58,962 nt of DNA from the NCBI GenBank assembly GCA_018882795.1, contig VERJ01000007.1:1-58962 (forward strand). Direction: 5' to 3'. The position numbers and the translations under genes were made by a program. Below are positions 26,552 through 37,626 of this stretch, in pieces. Below the pieces are notes generated by a model that saw only the letters and a program-made list of their open reading frames with translations, was not told the DNA's origin and searched no databases. The first letter of the stretch is position 1. Every line of letters starts with the position of its first letter. Source of the stretch: Burkholderiaceae bacterium. Its GTDB lineage: Bacteria > Pseudomonadota > Gammaproteobacteria > Burkholderiales > Burkholderiaceae_A.

Positions 26552-27110
26552 ATCCATCACCGGCCTGATCCTCTGCGGCGGGGCAGGCAGTCGCATGGGC
26601 GGCGTGGACAAAGGTCTGATCGATTTTCATGGCAAGAAACTGATCGACATTGCCATTGATCGGCTCAGGCCCCAGGTTGGACCACTGATCATCAATGCCA
26701 ATCGCAATCTTCGCGACTACCAAACACGCGAGCTGCCCGTCATCAGCGATCCACGATTTGGTGATGACGACCCAGGCTTTCAGGGGCCACTGGCAGGGAT
26801 CCTGGCGGGCCTGCAGGCCACGAGAACTTCCTGGATGGTGACGGTGCCTTGCGACTGTCCGCTCTTTCCCAATCATCTCGTGGAAGATCTGCTCAAGGCC
26901 AATCTCGGCCAGCAGCAAGGGGCCTACATCGCGTCCCATCCGACATTTGCCCTCATACCGGCATCAGCCACGTCACACTTGGAACATTTTCTTCAGCATG
27001 GGCAGCGTCGGTTGGGTCAATGGCTAGCCGAGATCGGCGCAACGCCAGTTGCCGCCCATGAGAAAGCCCAATTTCGAAATCTAAACACCCCCCAAGACCT
27101 CGGCCAGTAA
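26523..27110 (+). CDS. mobA: Molybdenum cofactor guanylyltransferase MobA
   Basis: A 195-aa enzyme that attaches GMP to molybdopterin to make MGD, the cofactor form used by formate dehydrogenase. Motifs: LILCGGAGSRMGGVDKGL near residue 15, LIINANRN near 58, and VTVPCDCPLFP near 105. The length matches E. coli MobA (194 aa). Together with moeA in the same window it serves the molybdoenzymes FdoG and SoxC. Confidence 0.92.
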   Translation: MNSPQRLAAESITGLILCGGAGSRMGGVDKGLIDFHGKKLIDIAIDRLRPQVGPLIINANRNLRDYQTRELPVISDPRFGDDDPGFQGPLAGILAGLQATRTSWMVTVPCDCPLFPNHLVEDLLKANLGQQQGAYIASHPTFALIPASATSHLEHFLQHGQRRLGQWLAEIGATPVAAHEKAQFRNLNTPQDLGQ

Positions 27111-27140
27111 CACCAGGCAGGGGCCCAGGCGCTGGGTAAA

Positions 27141-28067
27141 ATGGGTGCCATGTCCGCCTCACCCAAGCTTGCCCATCTGGTTCTTGCAACGCGGCCATCG
27201 TTTCTGACTATTGCGGCCGTGGGCTGTCTGATCGGTTTTGCACTCAGCTACCAGCAGACTGGTGGCATTGATCCCTGGGCCTGTCTGCTGGCGATCATGG
27301 TTGCTGTCATTGGCCAGGCCAGTGCCAATGTGATCAACGATTATTACGATGCCCTGAACGGCAGCGATGCGATCAATCAAGACCGCATCTCGCCTTTTAC
27401 CGGCGGCAGTCGAATGATTCAGGATGCACTGCTTTCAGAGACCCAGGTAAAAGCTATTGGCGTGACCACCCTGCTGCTCGCCACTCTAGCTGGTACAGCC
27501 CTGCTGCATCGGCTCAATGCATGGCATCTTATTTGGGTGGGATGCGCTGGACTTTTCATCGGCTGGGCCTATTCCGCAGAACCGTTTCGGCTCATGAGCC
27601 GTGGCCTGTGGGGCGAGGCGGCCATCGTTGCAGCCTGGGCCCTCATCGTGGCCGGATCGGCATCGCTACAGACCCATCAACTCACGCCATCGGCAATAAT
27701 GCTGGGGATTGCCTACGGCTTACCCGTGGCCAGTATTCTTTACGCCAATCAGATTCCAGATATCAAGGCCGACCGCGCGGTGGGCAAGATGACGCTCGCT
27801 GTCAGAACACCCGCTCACCAACTCTGGATCTGGTATGCGCTGTTCGCAGCGCTCTCGTGGGCCATTGTGATGGGCATGATCGCCGTGCATACACTGCCAA
27901 ACGCTGCCTTGCTGTCGCTGATCGGGCTGCCCTTCTCCTTGGCTGCAATACACAATCTCAAAAAAGCGCCACTGCCTCGTCAGACCATCACCAGTTGCAT
28001 CAAGCAAACGATTTTGGCAGCCCATCTCTTTGGGCTGGGCCTGTCGGTGGGCATCGCCATCGGCTAA
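27141..28067 (+). CDS. UbiA/MenA-family prenyltransferase
   Basis: A 308-aa integral membrane protein with about eight hydrophobic segments. The prenyl-diphosphate and Mg2+ binding motif NVINDYYDALNGSD is near residue 73, and the second aspartate motif NQIPDIKADRAVG is near 213, so it belongs to the UbiA superfamily. The DYYDALNGSD form with SPFTGGSRMI is more like MenA-type than UbiA-type enzymes. The aromatic acceptor (naphthoate, homogentisate or other) is not determined. ATG 27141 or 27150 may be used. A thioredoxin gene follows. Confidence 0.8.
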   Translation: MGAMSASPKLAHLVLATRPSFLTIAAVGCLIGFALSYQQTGGIDPWACLLAIMVAVIGQASANVINDYYDALNGSDAINQDRISPFTGGSRMIQDALLSETQVKAIGVTTLLLATLAGTALLHRLNAWHLIWVGCAGLFIGWAYSAEPFRLMSRGLWGEAAIVAAWALIVAGSASLQTHQLTPSAIMLGIAYGLPVASILYANQIPDIKADRAVGKMTLAVRTPAHQLWIWYALFAALSWAIVMGMIAVHTLPNAALLSLIGLPFSLAAIHNLKKAPLPRQTITSCIKQTILAAHLFGLGLSVGIAIG

Positions 28068-28096
28068 GGCAGCAAATCGAATCTGAAAGGATCACC

Positions 28097-28417
28097 ATGC
28101 CACTGAGTTACACTCCGCAAGACCTCAGCAGCGAGACCCTAAAAAACACTCCGGGGTTTGCTGTGCTGGCATTTGGCACCAACTGGTGCGGCCACTGTCA
28201 GGCTGCTGCACCCGAAATTGATGCAGCATTGACCAAGTACCCGCGAGTAAAGCATCTCCAGGTGGAAGACGGCAAAGGCCGAAAGCTCGGCCGTGAGTTT
28301 GGCGTCAAGCTCTGGCCGACATTAATTTTTCTGCGCGACGGGGTGGAGATCGACCGTCTGGTTAGACCAACAACATCTTCCGCGGTCGGGGAGAGTCTCA
28401 AAAAGCTCCAGCCTTAA
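28097..28417 (+). CDS. Thioredoxin-family protein
   Basis: 106 aa, start ATG 28097 with GAAAGG about 7 nt before it. The active site is NWCGHCQAAAP near residue 29, followed by the cis-proline loop WPTLIFLRDG near 74. There is no signal peptide, so it is cytoplasmic. It lies 29 bp after the prenyltransferase on the same strand. A general disulfide reductase role is likely. Confidence 0.88.
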   Translation: MPLSYTPQDLSSETLKNTPGFAVLAFGTNWCGHCQAAAPEIDAALTKYPRVKHLQVEDGKGRKLGREFGVKLWPTLIFLRDGVEIDRLVRPTTSSAVGESLKKLQP

Positions 28418-28430
28418 ATGGCAGGCCCGA

Positions 28431-30053
28431 TCAGCTCGCCAGGCCCTGGCTGGCCAGGTATTCGTCGTAGCTGCCCTTGAAATCGGTCACCGTGCCATCA
28501 CCACGGACCTCCAGAATCCTCTGGGCCACAGCATTGACAAATTCGCGGTCGTGAGAAACCACAAATAGCGTGCCCTGAAATTTTTCCAAGGCCAGTTGCA
28601 GGGACTCAATCGATTCCATATCCAGATGGTTGGTGGGCTCATCCAGCATGAGCACATTGTGTCGGCCCAGCATCAGGCGGCCAAAGGTCATGCGGTGTTT
28701 CTCACCACCGGACAGTACCCGGACCATCTTGCCGACATCGTCGCCCGAAAAAAGCAGTCGGCCAAGGATGGAGCGCACGGCCTGGTCATCATCGCCCTCC
28801 TGGGTATAGCGGCCGATCCAGTCGGTGAGCGTAACCTCCTGCTCGAAATCGGAATAGACGTCCTGCTGCATGTAGCCGATGTTGGCGTTTTCCGCCCATT
28901 TGTTCTCGCCGCTATCCGGATCCATACCACTGACCGCAGCGCCAGCAATACAGCGCAGCAGCGTGGACTTGCCTGCACCGTTAGCGCCCACGATGGCAAT
29001 CTTTTCGCCTGCCTCCACCATGAGCGAAAACTTGTTGATTACCGGCACCGTGCGGCCATCGAAGGTCTTGGAAATACTCTGTACGTGCACGGCCTGGCGG
29101 TAGAGCTGCTTGGCCTGCTCAAAGCGGATATAGGGATTCTGGCGTGACGATGGCCGCACCTCTACCGCATCGCTTTGAATTTTCTCAATCAGCTTGCGAC
29201 GTGAGGTGGCTTGCTTGGCCTTGGACTTGTTCGCCGCAAAGCGGCGTACGAATTCCTGCAACTCCGATACCCGCTCTTTACTCTTGGCATTGGCAGCCAT
29301 CAGTCGGGCACGGGCCTCGGAAGATGCCAGCATGAAGTCGTCGTAGTTACCGGGATAAATCCGCAGCTCGCCGTAATCCAGATCCGCCATGTGGGTGCAG
29401 ACCGAATTCAGGAAGTGACGATCGTGCGAGATGATGATCATCGTGCTGTTGCGTTCATTCAGAATGTCTTCCAGCCATTGGATGGAGTGGATATCCAGAT
29501 TGTTGGTGGGCTCATCCAACAGCAGCACATCGGGATCGGAAAAAAGCGCCTGGGCCAGCAGCACGCGCAGCTTCCAGCCCGGCGCGATATCGCGCATGGG
29601 CCCGTGATGCTGTTCAATCGGAATACCCACACCAAGCAGCAGCTCCCCTGCCCGGGCCTCGGCAGTGTAGCCACCGTATTCAGCGAACTTGGCCTCCAGC
29701 TCCGCCGCCTTCATGTAATCGTCTTCCGTGGCATCAGGGTTGGCATAGATCGCATCCCGTTCGGTCTGGGCGGCCCACATCTCCTCATGGCCTATCATCA
29801 CCACATCCAAGACGCGTACATCTTCAAAAGCGAATTGATCCTGGCGCAACTTACCCAGACGCACGTGCGGATCCTTCATGACATTGCCATTGGAGGGCTC
29901 TAAATCGCCGCCCAGAATTTTCATGAAGGTGGATTTACCGCAGCCGTTGGCCCCGATCAAGCCGTAGCGGTTGCCGTTATCGAACTTGGCGTTAACGTTT
30001 TCAAACAGCGGCTTGGCGCCGAACTGCATGGTGATATTGGCAGTCGATAGCAT
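28431..30053 (-). CDS. ybiT: ABC-F family ATPase YbiT
   Basis: A 540-aa soluble protein with two ABC domains, Walker [10 protein letters not shown] near residue 35 and GANGAGKST near residue 348. It closely tracks E. coli YbiT along its length: [12 protein letters not shown] at the start, [44 protein letters not shown] and [16 protein letters not shown] proteins of this type bind ribosomes and relieve translational stalling. Confidence 0.93.
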   Translation of the reverse strand: MLSTANITMQFGAKPLFENVNAKFDNGNRYGLIGANGCGKSTFMKILGGDLEPSNGNVMKDPHVRLGKLRQDQFAFEDVRVLDVVMIGHEEMWAAQTERDAIYANPDATEDDYMKAAELEAKFAEYGGYTAEARAGELLLGVGIPIEQHHGPMRDIAPGWKLRVLLAQALFSDPDVLLLDEPTNNLDIHSIQWLEDILNERNSTMIIISHDRHFLNSVCTHMADLDYGELRIYPGNYDDFMLASSEARARLMAANAKSKERVSELQEFVRRFAANKSKAKQATSRRKLIEKIQSDAVEVRPSSRQNPYIRFEQAKQLYRQAVHVQSISKTFDGRTVPVINKFSLMVEAGEKIAIVGANGAGKSTLLRCIAGAAVSGMDPDSGENKWAENANIGYMQQDVYSDFEQEVTLTDWIGRYTQEGDDDQAVRSILGRLLFSGDDVGKMVRVLSGGEKHRMTFGRLMLGRHNVLMLDEPTNHLDMESIESLQLALEKFQGTLFVVSHDREFVNAVAQRILEVRGDGTVTDFKGSYDEYLASQGLAS

Positions 30054-30065
30054 GTGATTAGATTT

Positions 30066-33000
30066 TTAAGCGGTTTTTACCCAGTGTCGGGCGTTGCGGA
30101 ACATCAGCATCCAAGGGGAGTCATCTCCGGCAAAGTTCAGCTCAGGCGGCAGCCAGGACATCTGCACCTTTCTGAAGACCCGTTCCGGGTGGGGCATCAT
30201 CAGGCTGATGCGGCCATCGGTGTTCGTAAAGCCGGTCAGGCCCTGGGGTGAACCATTGGGGTTGGCGGGATAGGTCTCTGTGGGTGCACCCTGCGCATCG
30301 ACATAGCGCATGACTGGACTGCGAGGAAGGGTAGCCGAGGTAGCCATCTGCGGAAAAAGGGCTCTCCCCTCGCCGTGAGACACCACCACCGGCAGAATGG
30401 AGCCCTGCATACCCGTGAATAGAATCGACGCCGACTCCAGAATCTCCACCCGCGAGAAACGTGCCTCGAACTGCTCAGATCGATTACGCACAAATTGCGG
30501 CCACTGTTCTGCGCCAGGAATGATCTCTCTCAGGCTGCTCATCATCTGACAGCCATTGCAGACACCCAAGGCAAACCGAGTGGGGTCGGCAAAGAAACGC
30601 TCAAATTGCGCCCGCAATCCATCGTGAAAAAGAATCGATTTGGCCCAACCCTGGCCTGCGCCCAAGACATCGCCAAAGGAAAATCCGCCACAGGCCGCCA
30701 GGCCCGCGAAATCGGACAGCAGCACCCGACCCGCCAGCAGATCGCTCATATGAACATCCCAGGCCTCAAAGCCAGCGCGATCAAATGCAGCCGCCATTTC
30801 CACATGTCCGTTCACACCCTGCTCGCGCAGGATGGCCACCTTAGGCCGGTGCGCGAGCACTGCCGCGGTGAGTGCACCTTGTCGCGCCACCAACTCAGGG
30901 CCCAGCCGCACCATCGGTGATGTGATGTTTGCGACAGAATCCAGTTCTTGATCGGCACACTCCGGATGGTCGCGGCGGCGCGCGATCTCGGTGCTGACCT
31001 CAGACCAGATTCGTTGAAGTGTTTTTCGGGGCTGCTGATAGATGCACTTGGCATCGCGATAGATTTCAATCGCATCGCGGGTGTTCACCGTGCCGATCTC
31101 GAATGCCAAGCGTGAGAGATCGTGCCTGCGCAGACAGTCCATCACCGCGGAGCGCCGTTCTTTGCTCACCTGCAATACTGCGCCCAATTCTTCTGAAAAA
31201 AGCGCCTTGAGCGTGAGCTCATCACGCTGAACGGAGACCTGCTCGGGCCGGATCTTAAAGTCGCCCCAATCGGCCGCCACCGGATCAATGGTCAGCAGAT
31301 CAATATTGATGGTCAGGCCGCAGCGACCTGCAAAAGCCATCTCGCAGAGCGCGGCAAAGAGACCGCCATCAGAGCGATCGTGATAGGCATGGACCATGTC
31401 GGTCTGGTGCAGCTCCGACATGGCAAGCATAAATCGCCGCAGCACATCAGGACTGCCAACATCCGGCACATCGGTGCCGAACTGATCAATGCATTGGGCC
31501 AGCACTGATCCGGCAAGGCGATTTTTTCCTTCTCCAAGATCAATCAGAATCAAGACGGTGTCAGGCACGGTGTCAGACACCTGGAGTGTTGGCGTCCAGG
31601 TGCGGCGCACATCCTGTACCGGCGCCACAGCAGTGAGATTCAAAGATACCGGCGAGATCACCGACTGCGGGCCATGACTGTCTTGCCAGGTTGTGCGCAT
31701 CGACAATGAATCCTTGCCGACCGGGATCGACAGGGAAAGTGCCGGACAGATTTCCTTACCCAGGGCCTCGACCGCATCAAACAGCGCCGCATCCTGACCA
31801 GACTCACCACAGGCAGCCATCCAGTTGGCAGAAAGCTTCACGGTTTCGAGCGGCCCCACGTCTGCAGCGGCAAGATTGGTCAACGCTTCCCCCACTGACA
31901 TGCGGGATGCCGCGCGGGGGTTGGTAATTGCCAGCGGAGTACGCTCGCCCATCGCCATGGCCTGACCACCCGTGCCCTCAAAATCCCAGAGCGTGACGCC
32001 AACATCAGCAACCGGTGTCTGCCATGGACCGACCAGCTGATCACGCGCCGTCAGTCCACCCACAGTGCGATCACCGATGGTGATCAAAAAGTTTTTGCTT
32101 GCCACCGTGGGATGTGAAATGACTTGCGCTGCAATTGTTTCGAGGCCAACACCGGAGAGGTCAATCTCGGTAGTGGGGACGACCTCGCGCGTGGCAATGC
32201 GGTGCATTTTGGGGGGCTTGCCCAATAGGACCGAAAGCGGCAGATCTACAGGCGCTGACGCGCTCGTATCATCAGAAACCACCAAACGATCTTCATCCGT
32301 GGCAACACCCACCACCGCAAACGGGCAGCGCTCACGCGCGCACAATACGCTGAAGCGTTCGAGGGCCTGTGGCGCAATCGCCAGCACATAGCGTTCCTGG
32401 GATTCATTGCACCAGGTCTCTGCAGGCGAGAGTCCGGTTTCATCCAGCGGCACATCCGCCAGTTTGAAACGGCCACCGCGATCAGCGCCATGGACCAATT
32501 CGGGAAAGGCATTGGAGAGTCCGCCGGCACCGACATCGTGAATTGAGAGGATGGGATTTCCGTCACCCATTGCGGCGCAGGCATCAATCACCTCTTGCGC
32601 ACGGCGCTGCATCTCGGGATTGCCTCGCTGTACGGAATCGAAATCAAGCGCCTCCTGATTGGCGCCGCTTTGAATCGAAGAGGCAGCGCCCCCCCCCATG
32701 CCGATGCGCATGCCAGGGCCGCCAAGCTGAATCAATAGCGCACCCGGGGGAATCGCATGCTTGTGGGTCTGGCGATTCGAGATCACGCCGATGCCACCGG
32801 CCAGCATGATGGGCTTGTGATAGCCCCAGCGTCTGCCGCCAACCGTCATCTCGAAACTTCTGAAATAGCCCAGAATATTGGGCCTGCCGAATTCATTATT
32901 AAACGCAGCGCCCCCCAGAGGGCCTTCAATCATGATTGAGAGCGGGGATGCAAGACGCGATGGTGCATGGGGCGCATTGCTGAAATCCAGCCGCGAGACC

Positions 33001-34013
33001 GTAAATCCGGTGAGCCCCGCCCGGGGTTCCGCTCCGCGGCCCGTGGCGCCTTCATCGCGAATCTCACCACCAGAGCCCGTCGCAGCGCCCGGAAAAGGAG
33101 AGATCGCGGTGGGGTGATTATGGGTCTCGGCCTTGAGCACGGTATGCACCATCTCGGGCTCACGCCCATAGGCCGAGGGACCCCCCGATTGCGGCCGAAA
33201 CCGGTTGGCCTGCGCCTGATGCAGTATCGCTGCGTTATCGGCGTAGGCCACCACAGTGTGCTGTGGCGTCGTGGCATGGGTGTGCCGAATCATTGCAAAA
33301 AGCGATTCCGACTTGGGCTCGCCATCCACAGTGAAGTCAGCATTGAAAATCTTATGTCGGCAGTGCTCGGAATTTGCCTGGGCAAACATCAGCAGCTCGA
33401 CATCCGTCGGATCCCTGCCCAACTCACCGTAGGCCTTGGCCAGGTACTCGATTTCATCTTCCGATAGGGCCAAGCCCAATTCGGTATTGGCACGCAGCAA
33501 AGCGGCCATGGCCGAGGCCTGTGTGCCGCCAAGACCAATACGGCCAAGAGGCTGTGAAACGCGGGGCTCGAGAATATCGACAGGCGGGCTGCCAACAAAC
33601 CAGGACTCCGTCATGCGATCGTGCAGAACGCCAGCAATGCGCTCAATCAGCGCAGCGTCTGAGGTGGACAAGCCAATATCCACCGCCATGCCCCGCTCGA
33701 CCCGATCAATATGCTCCAGGCCACAGGACTTCAGGATATCGGTTGCCTTGGTGGACCAGGGTGACCGTGTGCCACGCCGGGGCACGACACAGATTCTGAG
33801 GGTACTTTTTGCAGCAGGTGCCAGCGGGCCGTTAGCCCCCAGAATCGACAGAAGCCGCTGATCTGAGGCATCGGCCTGACCCCGCAACAGATAGCACCAA
33901 TGGGATTGGACCGATGACGCCCGCGGAGCGATCGCCTGGATTTTGGAGGTCAGCCGGGAGAGTCGAAACTCGGAGAGGGCAGTTTCGCCACCGAGCAACA
34001 GCATCGAAGACAT
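30066..34013 (-). CDS. purL: Phosphoribosylformylglycinamidine synthase PurL
   Basis: A 1315-aa single-chain enzyme of purine biosynthesis (FGAR to FGAM), similar in length to E. coli PurL (1295 aa). The ATP-binding and FGAM synthase halves contain [17 protein letters not shown] near residue 207, [18 protein letters not shown] near 290, and [12 protein letters not shown]. The C-terminal glutaminase has VCNGCQMM with the nucleophile Cys near 1160 and the histidine in MMPHPERV. A run of nine C residues at 32689-32697 encodes glycines in a GMGGGAAS motif without disturbing the frame. Confidence 0.96.
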   Translation of the reverse strand: MSSMLLLGGETALSEFRLSRLTSKIQAIAPRASSVQSHWCYLLRGQADASDQRLLSILGANGPLAPAAKSTLRICVVPRRGTRSPWSTKATDILKSCGLEHIDRVERGMAVDIGLSTSDAALIERIAGVLHDRMTESWFVGSPPVDILEPRVSQPLGRIGLGGTQASAMAALLRANTELGLALSEDEIEYLAKAYGELGRDPTDVELLMFAQANSEHCRHKIFNADFTVDGEPKSESLFAMIRHTHATTPQHTVVAYADNAAILHQAQANRFRPQSGGPSAYGREPEMVHTVLKAETHNHPTAISPFPGAATGSGGEIRDEGATGRGAEPRAGLTGFTVSRLDFSNAPHAPSRLASPLSIMIEGPLGGAAFNNEFGRPNILGYFRSFEMTVGGRRWGYHKPIMLAGGIGVISNRQTHKHAIPPGALLIQLGGPGMRIGMGGGAASSIQSGANQEALDFDSVQRGNPEMQRRAQEVIDACAAMGDGNPILSIHDVGAGGLSNAFPELVHGADRGGRFKLADVPLDETGLSPAETWCNESQERYVLAIAPQALERFSVLCARERCPFAVVGVATDEDRLVVSDDTSASAPVDLPLSVLLGKPPKMHRIATREVVPTTEIDLSGVGLETIAAQVISHPTVASKNFLITIGDRTVGGLTARDQLVGPWQTPVADVGVTLWDFEGTGGQAMAMGERTPLAITNPRAASRMSVGEALTNLAAADVGPLETVKLSANWMAACGESGQDAALFDAVEALGKEICPALSLSIPVGKDSLSMRTTWQDSHGPQSVISPVSLNLTAVAPVQDVRRTWTPTLQVSDTVPDTVLILIDLGEGKNRLAGSVLAQCIDQFGTDVPDVGSPDVLRRFMLAMSELHQTDMVHAYHDRSDGGLFAALCEMAFAGRCGLTINIDLLTIDPVAADWGDFKIRPEQVSVQRDELTLKALFSEELGAVLQVSKERRSAVMDCLRRHDLSRLAFEIGTVNTRDAIEIYRDAKCIYQQPRKTLQRIWSEVSTEIARRRDHPECADQELDSVANITSPMVRLGPELVARQGALTAAVLAHRPKVAILREQGVNGHVEMAAAFDRAGFEAWDVHMSDLLAGRVLLSDFAGLAACGGFSFGDVLGAGQGWAKSILFHDGLRAQFERFFADPTRFALGVCNGCQMMSSLREIIPGAEQWPQFVRNRSEQFEARFSRVEILESASILFTGMQGSILPVVVSHGEGRALFPQMATSATLPRSPVMRYVDAQGAPTETYPANPNGSPQGLTGFTNTDGRISLMMPHPERVFRKVQMSWLPPELNFAGDDSPWMLMFRNARHWVKTA

Positions 34014-34020
34014 GCAAGGA

Positions 34021-34707
34021 TTATACGGTGGACCCCGCGGCCAATTTCAGGACCTGCTGGCAGCGTGCCGCCAAGTCGGCAGCGTGCGTTACCAGAATCA
34101 CTGTTGTGCCATGCCTTGCCTGCAGCTCAAACAACAGGTTCGAAATCTTTTCGCCATTGGCCGCATCCAGACTGCCCGTAGGCTCATCGGCAAAAATCAA
34201 TTTGGGTTCGGTGACAAAGGCCCGCGCCAAGGCAACCCGCTGCTGCTCGCCGCCCGATAGAGTCTTGGGGAAGTGGCTGATGCGGGCCGACATGCCCACC
34301 TGATCCAGCAGGTCCTCGGCCCTGCGGCGGGGATCCGAGGCACCGCTGAGCTCTAAGGGCAGCATCACATTTTCCACGGCATTCAGATGCCCCAGCAGCT
34401 GAAAGGACTGAAACACAAAACCCAACACGCCATTGCGGCGTCGGGCACGCTCATCTTCTCCGAGCTGATCGATCCGCTCGCCAAACCAGTGGACCTCGCC
34501 CGAGGTGGGCGTGTCCAACCCTGCAAGGATTCCCAAAAGAGTGGACTTGCCGCTGCCCGAAGCCCCTAAAATAGCCAATGACCCGCCCCGTTCGACCGAC
34601 AAGGACACGTCCCGCAAAATATCAATGGAACCCGTGCTGTCCGTCACGGTCTTTGTGATGTGTCTGGCCTCAATCGCACTCAACAATATCTCTCCTGGAT
34701 GCTGCAT
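34021..34707 (-). CDS. ybbA: ABC transporter ATP-binding protein YbbA
   Basis: A 228-aa MacB/LolD-type ATPase. Walker [10 protein letters not shown] is near residue 50, [18 protein letters not shown] contains the Q-loop, the signature is [15 protein letters not shown] and Walker B is [12 protein letters not shown]. It is divergent from tesA, as ybbA is in E. coli, where ybbA-ybbP encode a predicted lipid or virulence-type exporter. The permease partner (ybbP) is not adjacent here; purL follows. ATG 34707 has an AAGGG site at 6 nt; a TTG at 34683 with AGGAGAG is an alternative start. Confidence 0.88.
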   Translation of the reverse strand: MQHPGEILLSAIEARHITKTVTDSTGSIDILRDVSLSVERGGSLAILGASGSGKSTLLGILAGLDTPTSGEVHWFGERIDQLGEDERARRRNGVLGFVFQSFQLLGHLNAVENVMLPLELSGASDPRRRAEDLLDQVGMSARISHFPKTLSGGEQQRVALARAFVTEPKLIFADEPTGSLDAANGEKISNLLFELQARHGTTVILVTHAADLAARCQQVLKLAAGSTV

Positions 34708-34734
34708 GACTTGCCCTTCGAAATCTCGACCAAA

Positions 34735-35409
34735 ATGCCGATACGCATCCTGCTGCTGACAGCGTTCGCGCTGGGCATACTTGCCACCGCCCTACCGATC
34801 AAGGCCTTGGCTAATCCGAATGCTCCGGTGATTCTGGTCTTCGGCGATAGCCTCTCGGCAGAGTATGGCCTAAAGCGGGGCTCTGGCTGGGCGGCGCTAC
34901 TTCAAGACCGCCTCAAGCGCGAGGGGTTCCCCCACCGCATTATGAACGTGAGCATCTCTGGAGAAACCACATCCGGCGGACGCTCACGGTTTGATGCCGC
35001 ACTAAAGAAACACGCACCTAATATCGTATTGCTGCAGCTTGGCGCAAATGATGGGTTGCGCGGCCTAGCCATCAGCCAGACCCGCAAAAATCTAGCCGAG
35101 ATGATTGAGCGTGCCCAGGCCCAGGGCGCAGCGGTGCTGCTCATTGGCATCCGGATCCCACCGAACTACGGACCAGACTATACCCGGCAATTCGATGGCC
35201 TCTTTACCCAGCTGGCGGCAGACAAGCAGGTGCCACTTGTGCCATTTCTGCTGGATGGCATTGCAGAAAATCCCTTAATGTTTCAGGCCGACACGATCCA
35301 CCCTAACGAAAAAGCCCAACCAAAAATACTCGCCAATGTCTGGAAGGTGCTCTCCAACGGGCTCCTGCAGCGGCCTGATGCCCCAGCCAATGCGGCCCTG
35401 GCCCGCTAG
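34735..35409 (+). CDS. tesA: Periplasmic SGNH esterase/thioesterase TesA
   Basis: 224 aa from ATG 34735. A signal peptide (PIRILLLTAFALGILATA, ending near ALANP) precedes the SGNH hydrolase blocks: VFGDSLSAEYGL with catalytic Ser, SISGETTSGG with the oxyanion Gly, LQLGANDGLRG with Asn, and DTIHPNEK with the catalytic Asp-His pair. This is the acyl-CoA thioesterase I / protease I / lysophospholipase L1 family. There is no good Shine-Dalgarno sequence; the start is chosen from the signal peptide. Divergent from ybbA by only 27 bp. Confidence 0.9.
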   Translation: MPIRILLLTAFALGILATALPIKALANPNAPVILVFGDSLSAEYGLKRGSGWAALLQDRLKREGFPHRIMNVSISGETTSGGRSRFDAALKKHAPNIVLLQLGANDGLRGLAISQTRKNLAEMIERAQAQGAAVLLIGIRIPPNYGPDYTRQFDGLFTQLAADKQVPLVPFLLDGIAENPLMFQADTIHPNEKAQPKILANVWKVLSNGLLQRPDAPANAALAR

Positions 35410-35431
35410 TGCACAGCAGCCCTTGGTCTAA

Positions 35432-35449
35432 AGCCTCTTTTTCGAGGCC
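35432..35449. terminator. Weak stem-loop between tesA and the sox cytochrome gene
   Basis: GCCTC-TTTTTC-GAGGC forms a short hairpin in the 39-bp gap between the convergent ends. No clean U-tract follows on either strand, so terminator function is only possible. Confidence 0.3.
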
Positions 35450-35784
35450 TACTTGAATTTGTAATAGCTGTCGTTCAGGTAACGGCCCACGTGCTGAATT
35501 TCTTCTTCAAACCAGCCGGAGTTGGTACGCGTGTTACAGAATTCGATCATCCCGCGGAGCTGAGCGGCATTGGTCGACTTGCGAAACATCTCATCTGAAT
35601 ACAACTGGGTGCCGTTTTTATCCGGGAACATGCTGTTGTGGCAAGACACGCACCGGGGGTCGTGGAGCTTTTTACCCGTTGCAACATCACCTTTAGGAAA
35701 AGGATTGGCACTGGCCTGCAGCGGCGCCAGCCCGAGCCCAATCACCAATGCGAAAACACCCATCAGCAGTTTTGTGGGGTTCAT
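35449..35784 (-). CDS. Small periplasmic c-type cytochrome at the end of the sox cluster
   Basis: About 111 aa. A signal peptide ends near LQASANPFP. One haem motif RCVSCHN is present, and a methionine or histidine axial ligand is probably in the C-terminal half. The start ATG 35784 has AAGGAGT at 7 nt spacing. It lies 53 bp after soxB on the same strand, so it is probably an electron carrier for the Sox complex. It is not SoxX, which is encoded separately upstream of soxB. Confidence 0.82.
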   Translation of the reverse strand: MNPTKLLMGVFALVIGLGLAPLQASANPFPKGDVATGKKLHDPRCVSCHNSMFPDKNGTQLYSDEMFRKSTNAAQLRGMIEFCNTRTNSGWFEEEIQHVGRYLNDSYYKFK

Positions 35785-35837
35785 CAGCACACTCCTTATC
35801 GTCGATGCATGAGAAAAAATATTGTGCAATGCCGGCC

Positions 35838-37559
35838 TTAGGCCGCCATGCCCGGGTTGCCCTGCACTCCAATTAACCGGGGCACATTGAGCTTGCGTGG
35901 CGAGATACGCTTTTTCGCCTTTAACCAGGCCTCCACCACCTCCCAGATCGGCTCGCCCTTGGCGCCTTCGGCCACGGGCGCCCAGCCCGCCACCTTATAG
36001 GTTTTGTTGGCCTCGATCGGTTTGCCATTGAGTCGCATGTCGCTGATGCGGCTGCCCTGCTTGCCCCCGGGCTCACAGGCATAGGTCAGGCCGCCTACGC
36101 GGACCATATCACCGCCCTGCTGATAGTAGGGATCGGGGTTAAACAGGTTGTCGCAGACATCTTCCAGCACCGTCTTGATGAACTCACCTGTCATGTCGGT
36201 GACCGTGGTGTACGGATAGGTAATGGCGGTCTGATCCATCACGTGCTCGCGCGTGATGCTCTGGCCCGACAGAATGCTGGTGCCCCAACGGAAACCCGGC
36301 GAGAAGGCGATGTCTGCGCCCTTGACTTCCATCAGCGCATCGCAGATCAGCTGATCGAAGGTGCCGTTGAAATTTCCCCGACGATACAGCAGCCCCTCAG
36401 TCACGGCGAGCGGCTCCTCCAGCTTCGCTTTATAAGGTGCGCGCACTTTATCAATCAGCCCCTGCATGGCTCTATCCGCAGGCAGCATATTGGAGAACAC
36501 GGGCAGCAGCGAATACTTAAAGCCTGCCACCTTGCCGTCGCGCACATCGAAATCCATCACCCCTAAAAATTTGGAATTCGAGCCCGCATTGGTGACCAGG
36601 GTTTTGCCGCCAGGATTGCTCACCACCACCGGCTGAGGCACGCCATCATGGGTGTGGCCACCGAAGATGGCATCAATCCCCCGCACTCGAGAGGCCATCT
36701 TCAGATCGACATCCATGCCATTATGCGAGATCACCACCACCACCTTGGCACCCTTGGCACGGACTTCATCCACCATCTTCTGCATGTTCTCGTCCTGGAT
36801 ACCAAAGGACCAGTCCGGCACCATGTAACGTGGATTTGCGATTGGCGTGTACGGGAAGGCCTGGCCGATCACCGCCACGGAAATGCCGTTTTGCTCACGA
36901 ATCACATAGGGCTTAAAGACCTGATCGCCGAAATCCGTGGTCTTCACATTCTGCGCAAGAAACTCGATGTTGCCGGCGAAATCTTTTTTCACAATCTCTT
37001 CCACCCGCTTGGCACCAAGGGTGAATTCCCAATGGGGACTCATCATGTTCACGCCCAGCAGCTTGCAGGCATCCACCATATCCTGACCATTGGTCCAGAG
37101 TGCCGTGGCCGACCCCTGCCAGGTATCGCCGCCATCCAACAGAAAAGCCTGGGGCCGATCGGCACGCATCTTTTTCACCAGTGTGGCCAGATGCGCAAAG
37201 CCACCCACCCTGCCATAGGCCTTGGCCGCCTTTTCAAAATCCAGGTAGGTAAACGCATGGGAGAGCGCCGTGTTGGCCTGCACCTTATGGAATTTCAGAA
37301 ACTCCTCGCCGACAAAATGCGGGGGCCGCGCATTCATCACCCCAAGGCCGATATTCACACTGGGTTCGCGGAAATAAATCGGTGTCAGTTGCGCATGGCA
37401 GTCGGTGAAGTGCAGAAAACTCACATTGCCGTATTGAGGGATGTCGTAGAGCATTTCGCCCTTGGCAGAGGCCAGGGCCGCACTGGACCATGAGCCAAAC
37501 ATGCCACAGGCGCTGCCCGCAGCCATCACATTGAGAAATTCACGGCGATTGAGTTGCAT
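35838..37559 (-). CDS. soxB: SoxB, sulfate thiohydrolase of the Sox system
   Basis: A 573-aa di-manganese enzyme that hydrolyses sulfate from the SoxY-bound thiosulfonate. A twin-arginine signal (NRREFLNVMAAG) starts the protein. Metal motifs are LHFTDCHAQL near residue 49, LDGGDTWQGS near 141, VVVISHNGMD near 250 and GGHTHDG near 277. These place it in the 5'-nucleotidase/SoxB metallophosphatase family with the length expected for SoxB. It follows soxX across a 67-bp gap that holds a strong hairpin. Confidence 0.96.
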   Translation of the reverse strand: MQLNRREFLNVMAAGSACGMFGSWSSAALASAKGEMLYDIPQYGNVSFLHFTDCHAQLTPIYFREPSVNIGLGVMNARPPHFVGEEFLKFHKVQANTALSHAFTYLDFEKAAKAYGRVGGFAHLATLVKKMRADRPQAFLLDGGDTWQGSATALWTNGQDMVDACKLLGVNMMSPHWEFTLGAKRVEEIVKKDFAGNIEFLAQNVKTTDFGDQVFKPYVIREQNGISVAVIGQAFPYTPIANPRYMVPDWSFGIQDENMQKMVDEVRAKGAKVVVVISHNGMDVDLKMASRVRGIDAIFGGHTHDGVPQPVVVSNPGGKTLVTNAGSNSKFLGVMDFDVRDGKVAGFKYSLLPVFSNMLPADRAMQGLIDKVRAPYKAKLEEPLAVTEGLLYRRGNFNGTFDQLICDALMEVKGADIAFSPGFRWGTSILSGQSITREHVMDQTAITYPYTTVTDMTGEFIKTVLEDVCDNLFNPDPYYQQGGDMVRVGGLTYACEPGGKQGSRISDMRLNGKPIEANKTYKVAGWAPVAEGAKGEPIWEVVEAWLKAKKRISPRKLNVPRLIGVQGNPGMAA

Positions 37560-37590
37560 GTCTTACACCTTCCAGAGAAACAACAGGAGG

Positions 37591-37614
37591 GGCCCGGCAG
37601 AACCCTGCCGGGCC
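37591..37614 (-). repeat. Perfect 10-bp inverted repeat between soxX and soxB
   Basis: GGCCCGGCAG and CTGCCGGGCC are exact complements separated by 4 nt. The hairpin lies in the soxX-soxB gap and has no following T-tract, so it is more likely a pause, processing or mRNA-stability hairpin than an intrinsic terminator. Confidence 0.7.
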
Positions 37615-37626
37615 AACTACGCTGGC

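Noticed and set aside
34021..34707. TTG start at 34683 for ybbA
   Set aside because: Possible (AGGAGAG upstream), but the ATG at 34707 also has a good AAGGG site and fits the family length.
35432..35449. Strong bidirectional terminator after tesA
   Set aside because: The stem is only 5 bp and no U-tract follows on either strand, so it was listed at low confidence only.
35449..35784. Second SoxX
   Set aside because: It has one haem motif but lacks the SoxX C-terminal pattern, and soxX is already present between soxA and soxB.
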